NCBI GenBank assembly: GCA_021531615.1
Contig: JADYUE010000003.1
Span: 1 to 64,000 of the forward strand
Origin: Fusobacterium varium
GTDB taxonomy: Bacteria; Fusobacteriota; Fusobacteriia; Fusobacteriales; Fusobacteriaceae
Direction of reading: 5' to 3'
Length of the DNA: 64,000 nt
The translations under genes were made by a program, and so were the position numbers. Every line of letters starts with the position of its first letter. Position 1 is the stretch's first letter. A model generated the notes under the pieces. That model did not search any database and had not been told where the DNA came from. It saw only the letters and a list, made by a program, of their open reading frames with translations. Of the stretch, positions 1 through 8,291 are shown piece by piece.

Positions 1-160
1 TTGAAAATGCAAAACTCACTCGCAAGCTCGCTCAAACACGTTGCATTTTCTTAACTGCATTTCGCTGGAGGGATTCTAATATTCACTTCCAAATTACGTC
101 AACTTGATGTTAGGGATAATATATTTTTATTTTAATTATTAGAACGATAAATTATAGTTT
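1..160 (-). repeat. Dispersed structured repeat, copy R1 (subfamily A, cut by window edge)
   Basis: First of five related intergenic elements. Read on the minus strand it begins with AAACTATAATTTATCG at 160 and runs into the conserved CTAACATCAAGTTGACG hairpin arm (about 101-118), then CGAAATGCAGTTAAG and the apical ACGTGTTTGAGCG. The window start removes the 3' half. It lies directly upstream of the feoB promoter region. It carries no open reading frame worth calling. The sequence match to the copies at 27733 and 40577 is obvious by eye. Confidence 0.85.
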
Positions 161-174
161 AATTAAAATTTCCC

Positions 175-202
175 TTTGATTTTTACAAAATTGGTATATA
201 AT
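175..202 (+). promoter_or_regulatory. Probable feoB promoter
   Basis: TATAAT at 197-202 is preceded by a weak -35 (TTTGAT, 175-180) at a 16-base spacing. It lies 55 bases before the feoB ATG. I see no convincing Fur box, although iron control would be expected for this family. Confidence 0.45.
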
Positions 203-257
203 ATCTAAAGTAGAAAAAAGATTTTGAGAGAAAAATGTTGTACAGGAGGAAAATATT

Positions 258-2600
258 ATGACATTAAAAGAGTTACCAATAGGAAAGACAGCAACAGTTC
301 TTTCTGTTGGAGGAGAGGGAGCTTTAAGACAACATTTCTTAGATATGGGAATTATTCCAAATGCTAATGTTACAATGATGAAACATGCTCCTATGGGAGA
401 TCCTGTTGAGTTAAGAATAAATAGTTATGAACTTACACTACGTTTAGCTGATGCTGAAAAAATTGAGATTACAGATGTAAGAGATGAAGTTAGAAAAGAG
501 AGAGAGTTTTTAGAGAAAAAACGTATATCTCACCCAGGACTTGGTGAGGGAGGAAAATATCATAAAAAAGAGGGAGAAAATCCTTTACCTGATGATGTAA
601 AACTTACCTTTGCTTTAGTTGGAAATCAAAACTGTGGAAAAACAACTTTATTCAATCAACTTACAGGTTCAAATCAACATGTAGGAAACTTTCCAGGGGT
701 AACAGTTGATAGAAAAGATGGAGTTATAAAGGGGTATCCAAATACATTAGTTACAGATTTACCAGGAATCTATTCACTATCACCATATTCAAGTGAAGAG
801 ATTGTTACAAGAGAGTTTGTATTAAATGAGTGTCCTAAAGGAATAATAAACATAGTTGATGCAACAAATATAGAGAGAAATCTTTATTTGACAATGCAGT
901 TAATGGAATTAGATATTCCAATGGTATTGGCTCTTAATATGATGGATGAAGTTAGAGATAATGGAGGACATATTTTAATAAATGAGATGGAAGAGCTATT
1001 GGGAATACCAGTAGTACCTATTTCAGCAGCTAAAAACGAGGGAATAAGTGAACTTATAGATCATGCTATCCATGTGGCAAAATATCAAGAGTATCCAAAA
1101 AGACATGATTTTTGTGATATAAATGATAATAAAGGAAGTGTACATAGATGTTTACATGGAATTATGCATATGATAGAGGATCATGCAGAGCAGGAAAAAA
1201 TCCCTTTACGTTTTGCAGCAAGTAAAATTACTGAGGGAGATAATCTAGTTTTAGAGAGATTAAAATTAGATCAAAATGAGAAAAATACAATAGCTCACAT
1301 AGTTAGTCAATTGGAAGCAGAGAGAGGACTTGATAGAGCAGCAGCTATTGCAGATATGAGATTTAGCTTTATAGAGAAAGTTTGTCAAGAAACAGTAAAA
1401 AAACCAAAAGAGAGCAAGGAGCATATTAGAAGTATAAAGATAGATAAAATTTTAACAGGAAAATATACAGCAATTCCAGCATTTATTGGGATAATGGCAG
1501 TTGTATTTTGGCTGACTTTTAATGTGATTGGAGCTTGGCTATCAGATATTTTAAATCTAGGTATTGAATGGATGACGTTAGGTGTTGAAAATCTTTTAGT
1601 TAGAGGAAATGTAAATGAAGTTTTATGTTCTTTAATTATAGATGGAATCTTTAATGGGGTAGGAAGTGTAGTTGGTTTCTTACCGATTATAGTAACTCTT
1701 TTCTTCTTCCTATCTATGCTTGAAGATAGTGGATATATGGCAAGAGTAGCCTTTGTGATGGATAAACTTTTAAGAAAGATAGGACTTTCAGGAAGAAGTA
1801 TTGTTCCTATGCTTGTAGGTTTTGGTTGTACAGTTCCTGGGGTAATGGCAAGTCGTACTCTACCATCAGAAAGAGATAGAAAGATGACAATATTATTGAC
1901 TCCTTTTATGAGTTGTTCAGCTAAACTTCCAATATATGGATTTTTCACAGCACTGTTTTTTCCAAAATCAGGAGCTTTAGTAATGGTAGTACTATATTTT
2001 ATAGGTATATTTGTAGGAATATTAATGGCTCTTTTAATGAAAAAATCTCTGTTTAAAGGGGAAGCAGTACCATTTGTAATGGAGTTACCTAATTATCGTA
2101 TGCCTGGAACAAAAAATGTTGCTCATCTATTATGGGAGAAAGCAAAGGATTTCTTACAAAGAGCCTTTACAGTTATTTTTGTGGCAACTATTGTAATATG
2201 GGTACTACAAACATTCAATATTCATTTTAATGTTGTAGAAAGTTCTCATAATAGTATCTTAGCAAAAGTTGCTGGTTGGATAGCACCTATTTTTAAACCT
2301 TTAGGTTTTGGAGATTGGAGAATTTCAACTGCTCTAATAAGTGGAGTTATGGCAAAGGAAAGTGTAGTTTCAACATTGTCAGTTTTATTTGGAGATACAA
2401 AAACTCTATTGGATATGTTAAGTACAACAGGAGCAGCAAGTTTATTGGTATTCTGCTTATTATATACTCCTTGTATAGCAGCAGTGGCATCAGTAAAGAA
2501 AGAGCTTGGGGGAAAATGGGCAACAATAGTGGCTTTAGGACAATTTTTAATAGCTTGGATAGTGGCATTTATTATAAGAATTATTGGAATGATTCTTTAG
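258..2600 (+). CDS. feoB: Ferrous iron transporter, FeoA-FeoB fusion
   Basis: Inner-membrane Fe(II) uptake protein of 780 residues. Residues 1 to about 72 form a FeoA-like SH3 domain fused in front of FeoB, which in many bacteria is a separate gene. The G domain follows: G1 GNQNCGKT near residue 122, DLPG near 167, NMMDE near 227 and SAAKN near 257. The membrane part (from about residue 395) has the two Gate motifs with their conserved cysteines, GFGCTVPG and PFMSCSAKLP. The start is well set by AGGAGG nine bases upstream. A small Cys-rich membrane gene follows after nine bases and is probably co-transcribed. Confidence 0.97.
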   Translation: MTLKELPIGKTATVLSVGGEGALRQHFLDMGIIPNANVTMMKHAPMGDPVELRINSYELTLRLADAEKIEITDVRDEVRKEREFLEKKRISHPGLGEGGKYHKKEGENPLPDDVKLTFALVGNQNCGKTTLFNQLTGSNQHVGNFPGVTVDRKDGVIKGYPNTLVTDLPGIYSLSPYSSEEIVTREFVLNECPKGIINIVDATNIERNLYLTMQLMELDIPMVLALNMMDEVRDNGGHILINEMEELLGIPVVPISAAKNEGISELIDHAIHVAKYQEYPKRHDFCDINDNKGSVHRCLHGIMHMIEDHAEQEKIPLRFAASKITEGDNLVLERLKLDQNEKNTIAHIVSQLEAERGLDRAAAIADMRFSFIEKVCQETVKKPKESKEHIRSIKIDKILTGKYTAIPAFIGIMAVVFWLTFNVIGAWLSDILNLGIEWMTLGVENLLVRGNVNEVLCSLIIDGIFNGVGSVVGFLPIIVTLFFFLSMLEDSGYMARVAFVMDKLLRKIGLSGRSIVPMLVGFGCTVPGVMASRTLPSERDRKMTILLTPFMSCSAKLPIYGFFTALFFPKSGALVMVVLYFIGIFVGILMALLMKKSLFKGEAVPFVMELPNYRMPGTKNVAHLLWEKAKDFLQRAFTVIFVATIVIWVLQTFNIHFNVVESSHNSILAKVAGWIAPIFKPLGFGDWRISTALISGVMAKESVVSTLSVLFGDTKTLLDMLSTTGAASLLVFCLLYTPCIAAVASVKKELGGKWATIVALGQFLIAWIVAFIIRIIGMIL

Positions 2601-2609
2601 GAGAGTTAT

Positions 2610-2749
2610 ATGAATCTATTTAGTATAATTTTATTAGGTATAATTTTTATATATCTGATTTTTTCTCTTGTGTATATATATATAAAAATAAAAAAAAGGG
2701 TAAGGGGTGCAATGGAAATTGTAGCTCATGCTCTAAAAGTTGTAAGTAG
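2610..2749 (+). CDS. FeoB-associated Cys-rich small membrane protein, needs a -1 frameshift
   Basis: From ATG 2610 the zero frame encodes one membrane segment (MNLFSIILLGIIFIYLIFSL) and a basic stretch ending at the A8 tract 2690-2697. Staying in frame gives a Cys-free tail and a stop at 2772-2774 (54 residues). Stepping back one base at A AAA AAA (2690-2696) gives KGKGCNGNCSSCSKSCK and a stop at 2747-2749, a 46-residue product. A membrane helix plus a short Cys-rich tail is the known layout of the FeoB-associated Cys-rich family found next to feoB. The shift could be programmed, transcriptional slippage, phase variation, or a read error; the sequence alone cannot decide. Confidence 0.6.
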
Positions 2750-2828
2750 AAATTTTGATATATTTTCTAGCTGAAATATTGCATTAAAAGCGTTTAAGGT
2801 AGAAAATACTAAAATAAGGAGGAAATAA

Positions 2829-3836
2829 ATGAGTATTTATGCTTTAAGAGTAGATATTGCAAAAGAGGTTTATAATTCATTAAAAGATGAAGGAGTAGCT
2901 CGTTTTACTTGGTCTTATTCAAAAGAAGGAAATTTGAAAGAGATAGAAAGTAAAATAAAGAAATTTGGTTGGGAAAATTTAACTGAAATTGAAAAAGATT
3001 GTTGGAAAGCTAATTTTATGTTAAGTATCAAAGAAAAAGATTATATTGTATATATTAATGTTCCAGAATATGGAGAGTGTACAGTAGCCAAGGTTACAGG
3101 AGAATATTTTTGGAATTGGGAAAAATACAAATCAGATGGAAGTCATTGTTTACTAATTGATAAGGAGAGTATAAGAACATTTAATAGAAATGATAAAAAT
3201 ATTCCATCAGATTTAACTAGAAGATTTGGATTGCAAGGAAAATATTGGAGGATATATTTAGAAGATAAATTTTATAATCTTTTACAAGATATAGATGACA
3301 AAAAAATTACAGGTGAACTTGCTTCTAGTGAAAGTAGATTACTTAATTGTATAAATGAAAAAATAAATCCATATTTAGAAAGCATTTGTGAAGAACTTCA
3401 ACATTATCATGTGGGAAAATATTTGGAAGAATTAATAGTGAAAGTTTTAGGAGAAATTCCAGAAATAAAAAATATTAGCAGAAAATCAGGAATATCAGAT
3501 AAAGGTGGAGACATTTTATTTGATTATGAGAATACTGATGTTTTTGGAAATTATTCACAAAAGAAATGTGCTATTCAAGTAAAATCTTATGAAGGAATTA
3601 TCAATTATGATCAAGCAATAAAGGACATGAAAAATATTTTTGAGTATGATGATAGTTTAGACCTTGGAATAATAATGACAACTGCAACAAGTATAGGTGA
3701 AGAATTTAATGAAAAGTTAGAGGAATTAAATAAAGAATTACTTGAAAAAAAGAAAGAAAAATCAGTAACTATTTTATATGGAAAAGATTTTGCTAGATGG
3801 GTTTTAAAATATGGAGAAAAATTTTTTAATAGATAA
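2829..3836 (+). CDS. Candidate Mrr-like restriction endonuclease with N-terminal reader-like domain
   Basis: A 335-residue protein. The C-terminal half looks like an Mrr-type PD-(D/E)xK nuclease: YLEELIVKVLG near 198-208, then GGD with Asp 228, then Q-V-K at 250-252, followed by an alpha/beta region (LGIIMTTATS). The N-terminal half (about 1-150) contains YIVYINVPEYGECTVAKVTG, which resembles the strands of PUA/EVE-type domains that read modified bases. The start has AGGAGG at the right distance. By family knowledge such proteins cut modified or foreign DNA; the function here is inferred. It stands alone between feoB and a terminator. A second protein with the same general plan lies at 18087-19010. 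Confidence 0.65.
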   Translation: MSIYALRVDIAKEVYNSLKDEGVARFTWSYSKEGNLKEIESKIKKFGWENLTEIEKDCWKANFMLSIKEKDYIVYINVPEYGECTVAKVTGEYFWNWEKYKSDGSHCLLIDKESIRTFNRNDKNIPSDLTRRFGLQGKYWRIYLEDKFYNLLQDIDDKKITGELASSESRLLNCINEKINPYLESICEELQHYHVGKYLEELIVKVLGEIPEIKNISRKSGISDKGGDILFDYENTDVFGNYSQKKCAIQVKSYEGIINYDQAIKDMKNIFEYDDSLDLGIIMTTATSIGEEFNEKLEELNKELLEKKKEKSVTILYGKDFARWVLKYGEKFFNR

Positions 3837-3845
3837 ACTATAGGC

Positions 3846-3873
3846 AAAAAGGGACTTTAAAGTCCCTTTTTTT
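3846..3873. terminator. Bidirectional terminator
   Basis: A perfect stem GGGACTTTAAAGTCCC (3851-3866) is flanked by A5 on one side and T7 on the other. It serves the nuclease gene on plus and the outer-membrane gene on minus. Confidence 0.9.
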
Positions 3874-4522
3874 AGAAATTAAATTTATATCCCACAGAAA
3901 GAGTAACTCTTGAGTAATCAAAGTCCTCTTTTGCTTTCTCCCCTTGAGAAGAAATTGCTTCAAATTTAGCCTTGTTGATTTTGTACATTAAATCAGCAAC
4001 AAAGTTATTGTATTCAACTCCAGCTCCCACTCCAAAATATAATCCATTTTTTATATCAGAAGAGAATTTTCTAGTTTCTTCTAGATCATATTCAGTTACT
4101 TTAAAACTTCCACTACTGTGATTAAATGAGTATCCTAAATCAGCTTTTAAGTAAGGTTTAATATTTGAATTTGTAGGTATATTGTATTTAGTAACTAAAT
4201 AAATAGGTACAGATGAAAATTTAGGCATATCTAATTTAACATCATATTCTCTATCAACTAATGATTTTGTAGAACCGTGATCTTGATAAGAGATACCAGC
4301 ACCAAATTCTAAGTTAGGATAGATCTCTCTAGTAGCTTCAATAGTAAGTTCATATCCCATTCTATCAGCTTTTTTTCTATTGATAGTTTCACTATCTCTT
4401 GGAGTTATTACATCAAATTTTTGCCAGATATCAGCTCCAGTTTTCAGATATAGATTTGTATCTTGAGATGCTAAAGCTACACAAGATAAAGTTGTCATTC
4501 CTAGTAATATTTTTTTAATCAT
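3872..4522 (-). CDS. Outer-membrane beta-barrel protein, riboswitch-controlled
   Basis: A 216-residue protein with a clear signal peptide (MIKKILLGMTTLSCVALA, cut before SQ). It has alternating beta strands, YELTIEATREIYPNLEFGAGISY-like repeats, and ends in SVGYKFNF with the terminal Phe that barrel proteins use for Bam recognition. It resembles small porin-like barrels of the OmpW or OMP_b-brl type. A GEMM-I type riboswitch with a terminator lies between the upstream lipoprotein gene and this start, so expression should follow c-di-GMP. What the barrel transports or binds cannot be read from the sequence. Confidence 0.8.
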   Translation of the reverse strand: MIKKILLGMTTLSCVALASQDTNLYLKTGADIWQKFDVITPRDSETINRKKADRMGYELTIEATREIYPNLEFGAGISYQDHGSTKSLVDREYDVKLDMPKFSSVPIYLVTKYNIPTNSNIKPYLKADLGYSFNHSSGSFKVTEYDLEETRKFSSDIKNGLYFGVGAGVEYNNFVADLMYKINKAKFEAISSQGEKAKEDFDYSRVTLSVGYKFNF

Positions 4523-4560
4523 TATATTCCTCCTGTATTTAAATAAAATAATTTTTGTAA

Positions 4561-4658
4561 TAAAAAAGCTGCAAGTTAAAAATTTTCTTGCAGCTGGCTG
4601 TCATTTTAAAGACCCTATAGTTTTGCGTCATAATGTTTCCATTATTTTGCCTATTCAA
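4561..4658 (-). promoter_or_regulatory. c-di-GMP-I (GEMM) riboswitch RS1 with terminator platform
   Basis: Read on minus: AGGCAAAATAATGGAAACAT (GAAA tetraloop on an AATG/CATT stem), GACGCAAAACTATAGGGTC, then ATGACAGCCAGCTGC. This is the GEMM-I consensus in order. The 3' strand of the aptamer (GCAGCT, 4590-4595) also forms one arm of a terminator, GCTGCAAG/CTTGCAGC (4568-4594) followed by six U. Ligand binding and termination are therefore mutually exclusive or coupled. It lies immediately after the lipoprotein stop and about 40 bases before the barrel gene. One core base differs from the usual AAAGC (AAAAC). Confidence 0.85.
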
Positions 4659-4666
4659 TTGGTAAA

Positions 4667-5068
4667 TTAGAACCAAAGTCCAGAAGATACTCCTACACTT
4701 GTACTTGTAGATTTGCTCGTTGTTTTAGAGTGAATCTTAGTATTTGTAACACTTGTATTTCCAGAACTACTTGACATTTTTCCAAAGATATCACTATCTA
4801 TACTAGAATTTCCAAGAGATGCAGTTGTTGAAAAAATATCAGTATCAGTTTTTGATTTTGTATGTGTTTTTGTTTTTGAAGAGTGAATTTTAGAATTTAT
4901 GTAATCAGCATTATTATATAAAATAGTTGCTATTACACTTTCATAAATTATATTTTCTCTGCTTCTAGCTGTTGTTGGCGTAGTTGCTTTATTAGTAGAA
5001 TTAGTTGTATTTGCATTTGTACATCCCATAACAAATATAGTTATAAAGAATAAAAATAATTTTTTCAT
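4667..5068 (-). CDS. Small Ser/Thr-rich lipoprotein
   Basis: A 133-residue protein with a lipoprotein signal (MKKLFLFFITIFVMGC, lipobox FVMGC). The mature part is very rich in Ser and Thr (TNSTNKATTPTTA, SSSSGNTSVT, TTSKSTSTS) and ends in SSGLWF. I do not recognise a domain. It starts 12 bases after the hydrolase stop, so the two form an operon under riboswitch RS2, and it is followed at once by riboswitch RS1. A surface or matrix role controlled by c-di-GMP is inference from context only. Confidence 0.7.
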   Translation of the reverse strand: MKKLFLFFITIFVMGCTNANTTNSTNKATTPTTARSRENIIYESVIATILYNNADYINSKIHSSKTKTHTKSKTDTDIFSTTASLGNSSIDSDIFGKMSSSSGNTSVTNTKIHSKTTSKSTSTSVGVSSGLWF

Positions 5069-5080
5069 ATTGTCTCCTTT

Positions 5081-5854
5081 TTAAGAATTAAAGATATTAA
5101 ATAATATTTTATTAGTTTCATAAGAGTTTTCAAGATTAGAGATATGTCCAGCTTTAGATATCTTAATTAATTTTGAATTAGCTACGTATTTAGACATAAG
5201 CTCAGCTTCATGAAAAGGTCTAGGAATATCAAACTCTCCAGTAATAAAATATGTTGGGATTTGAATATTTTTTAAAAGCTCTAATGAATTTTCTCTTCCA
5301 AAAATAACTCTTCCAAATGGTACAATATATTTCAAGTTATCTTTAGAGAATCCTTTTAATTTTTTTAAAAAATTTAAATAAAGTTGAGAATTTTTATCTA
5401 TTTGTGGAGAGAAAAAAATAGGGGCTATTTTATTTGCTAACTCTTCAGGTATTTTTTCCTCTTTTTCAATAGTATCTAACATTGAAAAATAAAGTTGTTT
5501 CATCTCTATTGGTTCATCTCCAGAAAAAGAATCCATAATAACTAATTTAGAGATTTTATCCTTATCTATATTGTAAATATATGGAGCTAACATTCCACCA
5601 ACAGAAAGTCCTACATAGATATAGTTATCAATATTTAAACCATCTATAAAATTTTTAATCTCTTTTGCTAATTCACTTAGAGATGAAATATTATTAAATA
5701 AAGAGTTGCCATGTCCAGGAAGATCAATAGCAATACATCTAAAATTATCTTTAAAAAACTCAAGTTGAGGTTGCCACATCTCTTTATCCCAAAGATAAGA
5801 GTGAACAAAAATTATAGTTTTTCCTTTTCCAATATCACTATATGAAAATTTCAT
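5081..5854 (-). CDS. Alpha/beta hydrolase
   Basis: A 257-residue single-domain alpha/beta hydrolase. It shows the oxyanion region FVHSYLWD near residue 16, LPGHGNS near residue 45, the nucleophile elbow GLSVGG near 82-87, the acid in ITGEFDIP near 208, and the catalytic His in AGHIS near 236. Cytoplasmic, no signal peptide. Substrate unknown; close families include esterases, lactonases and BioH-like enzymes. AGGAGG lies just before the ATG. It is the first gene behind riboswitch RS2, which is an unusual setting for a hydrolase. Confidence 0.85.
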   Translation of the reverse strand: MKFSYSDIGKGKTIIFVHSYLWDKEMWQPQLEFFKDNFRCIAIDLPGHGNSLFNNISSLSELAKEIKNFIDGLNIDNYIYVGLSVGGMLAPYIYNIDKDKISKLVIMDSFSGDEPIEMKQLYFSMLDTIEKEEKIPEELANKIAPIFFSPQIDKNSQLYLNFLKKLKGFSKDNLKYIVPFGRVIFGRENSLELLKNIQIPTYFITGEFDIPRPFHEAELMSKYVANSKLIKISKAGHISNLENSYETNKILFNIFNS

Positions 5855-5876
5855 AATTTCCTCCTAAAGTTTAAAA

Positions 5877-5990
5877 TAAAAAAAGTTGCAACGAAGAAAG
5901 AAGTATAACTTCTTTTAGTTGCAACTGGCTGTCATTTTAAAGACCCTATAGCTTTGTGCCATAATGTTTCCATTATTTTACCTAATTTAA
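5877..5990 (-). promoter_or_regulatory. c-di-GMP-I (GEMM) riboswitch RS2 with terminator platform
   Basis: Read on minus: AGGTAAAATAATGGAAACAT, GGCACAAAGCTATAGGGTC, ATGACAGCCAGTTGCAAC. It is the same architecture as RS1. The 3' aptamer strand overlaps a terminator stem AGTTGCAAC/GTTGCAACT with inner AGAAG/CTTCT, followed by seven U (5878-5884). Relative to the consensus, C in AGGC and G in GACGC are changed to U and A. In the published Vc2 numbering as I recall it, these are the paired positions 22 and 45, so the pair is kept. G20, which marks c-di-GMP rather than cGAMP sensing, is kept. Confidence 0.85.
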
Positions 5991-6003
5991 TTTTTTATAG
6001 CTA

Positions 6004-6033
6004 ATAATACTATATACTTATCTAAAAAGTCAA
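6004..6033 (-). promoter_or_regulatory. Promoter for the RS2 leader transcript
   Basis: On minus, TTGACT (6033-6028) and TATTAT (6009-6004) are 18 bases apart. They lie just after the cyclase stop and just before the aptamer. The hydrolase operon can therefore be transcribed independently of the cyclase. Confidence 0.6.
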
Positions 6034-6044
6034 GAAAAAAATTT

Positions 6045-7997
6045 TTAACTATGATTTTTAAATAGAGAAAATCTATTCCTTCCCTCATTCTTTGATTGAT
6101 ATAAAGCTGAATCTGCATCATTAATTAATTTAGAAAGATCATTAGAATTTTTTACAGTATTTTTAGTTCCACCAACACTTAAAGTAATATGATCAGAGAC
6201 TAAAGAAAATTTATGAGGAATATTTTTTTCTTCTAACCTTTTAAAAATTTTCATATAGATATTTTCAAGATCAAGAGAGTTTCTGTTTTTTAATATTATT
6301 AAAAACTCCTCTCCACCATATCTAATTACACAATCTCCCCTTTCAATAGATGAATTTAAAATCTCAGCAACACTTTTAATAACATAATCTCCTTGAATAT
6401 GTCCATAATTGTCATTGTATTTTTTAAAATAATCAATGTCCAACATTAAAACTCCAATTTCAATAGATTTAGAATTTTTTTTATCTAAATTTTCTAAAAT
6501 CTTTTTTAAATATTTACGATTATAAACATTAGTAAGTTGATCTATGAAGTTATTCTTCTTTAATCTAGATATTCTTGTAATTTGGAAAAATATAAATGCT
6601 GTTATAATTAAAATAGAATAGATCAAAAGCCTAATTTTTAAATTAGATATTTTCTCTTGCTCCTTTAATTGATCAGCAATAAAAGATTTTTCAATAAACT
6701 TTAGATAATCTTTTTTTACTTGAAAATCAAACTCTCTATTTACATGAATTAGTTTTTCATGTGCTATTGAGTATTTATCGAACTCTTTAGTTTTTTCATA
6801 TAACTCCATTTGCAAAGAATAAATTTCACTTTCAAAACCTAATTGATTTGTATTATTTTCAATTAAAATATTTTCTAAAAGTTTTTCAGCTTGTAAATAA
6901 TTTTTTTCTGCAATATATAGTTCACAATAGGACAATTCTATAAAAATATCATTATTTAATATCCCATTATTTTTATTTTGATATAGAAGTTCTTCACATT
7001 GTTCTAAATATTGTTTTGCCTTTTTTAAATGATCTTGATAAATTTCAATTCGAGCAAGATTATTATAAACAAAAATTTTAACTCCATCTACAATTTTATC
7101 AGGGAGAAAAGGTATAATTTCTAAAGTTTTCTTAGAATATTCCCTTGCAGTGGAGTATTTTTTTAATTGAATATAACTAGCAGTTCTATTGGTATAAGCA
7201 CCATATTTAGAAGAGGCATTTTCATATTGATCTTTCATAGGAATATTAATAGCAAGATTATATTTTTCAATAGCAGTTTCATAATCATGAAGTATAAAAT
7301 GCATATTTCCAATATATTCATAAGCCTTTATTCTAATACTATTTTTTAAATTTATATCTTTTATACTTTCAGCTTCAGAAATAATTTCATAAAAAAGATA
7401 GATACTTTCAGCATAATTTTTATTCATCATCTTAAATATAGCAACATAACCTTTTAATTTTAACTTATTTGCTGGAGTTGTATTATCTGAATCCTTTATA
7501 TATTTTTCAAGTAGATATATAGCTGTTTTTCTATCTTTTTTATTTGATAGGATAGTAGAGAAATTTTCCCAAATAAAGTTGATATCATTGGCTAAAATAG
7601 GATATTTATCAATACTATCTATAATATATCTGACTCTTTGAAGATCACCACTTCCACTTAATTTATAAATACAGTTATTAATAAAAAAGTTAAGATATAG
7701 CTTTAAAATAGAGTCTTTGCTATTTTTTAATTCAGCATGTCGTAACAGCTCTTTAGCTTGTAAAAAATCATTATTATAGTAACTTTTTAGTCCTCTAAAA
7801 AAATAATCTTCAGCTGAATTTTCTTGAAAATTTTTATCAATAGAAAAATCCTCTAAATTTTTAGTGATAGAGTAATTTAAAATTTTATTGTAAATAATAG
7901 AGGATTCTAACTCCTTATTATTTGACTTTTTATAGAAAATAAGAAGAATTATAAAAGTTAAAATTATTGTAAAATAAATTAAATATCTTTTTTTCAT
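6045..7997 (-). CDS. Membrane diguanylate cyclase with TPR-like sensor region
   Basis: A 650-residue protein: an N-terminal membrane anchor (YLIYFTIILTFIILLIFY), about 430 residues of helical TPR-like repeats facing outward (for example DYETAIEKYNLAINIP, YLQAEKLLENIL), a second membrane segment near 457-476 (LIYSILIITAFIFFQI), then a GGDEF domain. The signature is RYGGEEF near 555-561, an active form, with DQLTNVYNRKYL at the domain start. The inhibitory I-site RxxD is replaced by ERGD, so product feedback may be lost. It makes c-di-GMP from GTP. It sits directly upstream of two c-di-GMP riboswitches on the same strand and 18 bases after the aroQ-type gene. Confidence 0.9.
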   Translation of the reverse strand: MKKRYLIYFTIILTFIILLIFYKKSNNKELESSIIYNKILNYSITKNLEDFSIDKNFQENSAEDYFFRGLKSYYNNDFLQAKELLRHAELKNSKDSILKLYLNFFINNCIYKLSGSGDLQRVRYIIDSIDKYPILANDINFIWENFSTILSNKKDRKTAIYLLEKYIKDSDNTTPANKLKLKGYVAIFKMMNKNYAESIYLFYEIISEAESIKDINLKNSIRIKAYEYIGNMHFILHDYETAIEKYNLAINIPMKDQYENASSKYGAYTNRTASYIQLKKYSTAREYSKKTLEIIPFLPDKIVDGVKIFVYNNLARIEIYQDHLKKAKQYLEQCEELLYQNKNNGILNNDIFIELSYCELYIAEKNYLQAEKLLENILIENNTNQLGFESEIYSLQMELYEKTKEFDKYSIAHEKLIHVNREFDFQVKKDYLKFIEKSFIADQLKEQEKISNLKIRLLIYSILIITAFIFFQITRISRLKKNNFIDQLTNVYNRKYLKKILENLDKKNSKSIEIGVLMLDIDYFKKYNDNYGHIQGDYVIKSVAEILNSSIERGDCVIRYGGEEFLIILKNRNSLDLENIYMKIFKRLEEKNIPHKFSLVSDHITLSVGGTKNTVKNSNDLSKLINDADSALYQSKNEGRNRFSLFKNHS

Positions 7998-8015
7998 CTA
8001 TTCTCCTTAAAGATA

Positions 8016-8291
8016 CTATTTTTTCTCCAATATCTCTTTTTGATATTTTTTAGAGATACCCATCATCATTTGAATAAATTCAACATAATACTCTTTGTAT
8101 TTTTCTTCTTGTATAAGAGAAGAATTTTTTTTAATAACCTCTTGCTCTCTTTTTTCATCAAAGATAGGAAGATTATTTTCTATTTTATAGCTAATGACAT
8201 CTTCCACAGCTTTCATTCTCTCTTCAAAAAGAGAGGCAATCTCTCTGTCTATTTCATTGATTTTAACTCTAGCTTTTTCAATTTTATTCAT
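8016..8291 (-). CDS. Chorismate mutase, AroQ type
   Basis: A 91-residue all-helical chorismate mutase domain (KINEIDREIASLFEERMKAV, YKIENNLPIFDEKREQEV, YYVEFIQMMMGISKKYQ). It converts chorismate to prephenate, the first step towards Phe and Tyr. It is a stand-alone mutase, not fused to a dehydratase or dehydrogenase. It is divergent from aroBCA, 153 bases away, which fits the pathway. The diguanylate cyclase gene follows 18 bases downstream on the same strand, so they may share an mRNA. A TATAAT-like -10 lies on minus at 8326-8331. Confidence 0.85.
   Translation of the reverse strand: MNKIEKARVKINEIDREIASLFEERMKAVEDVISYKIENNLPIFDEKREQEVIKKNSSLIQEEKYKEYYVEFIQMMMGISKKYQKEILEKK

Noticed and set aside
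1385-1948. 187-residue minus-strand open frame inside feoB
   Set aside because: It is antisense to well-conserved FeoB membrane sequence, has no ribosome binding site, and its composition mirrors the plus strand.
2315-2623. 102-residue plus-strand frame overlapping the feoB end
   Set aside because: It reads through conserved FeoB C-terminal codons in another frame and has no start signal.
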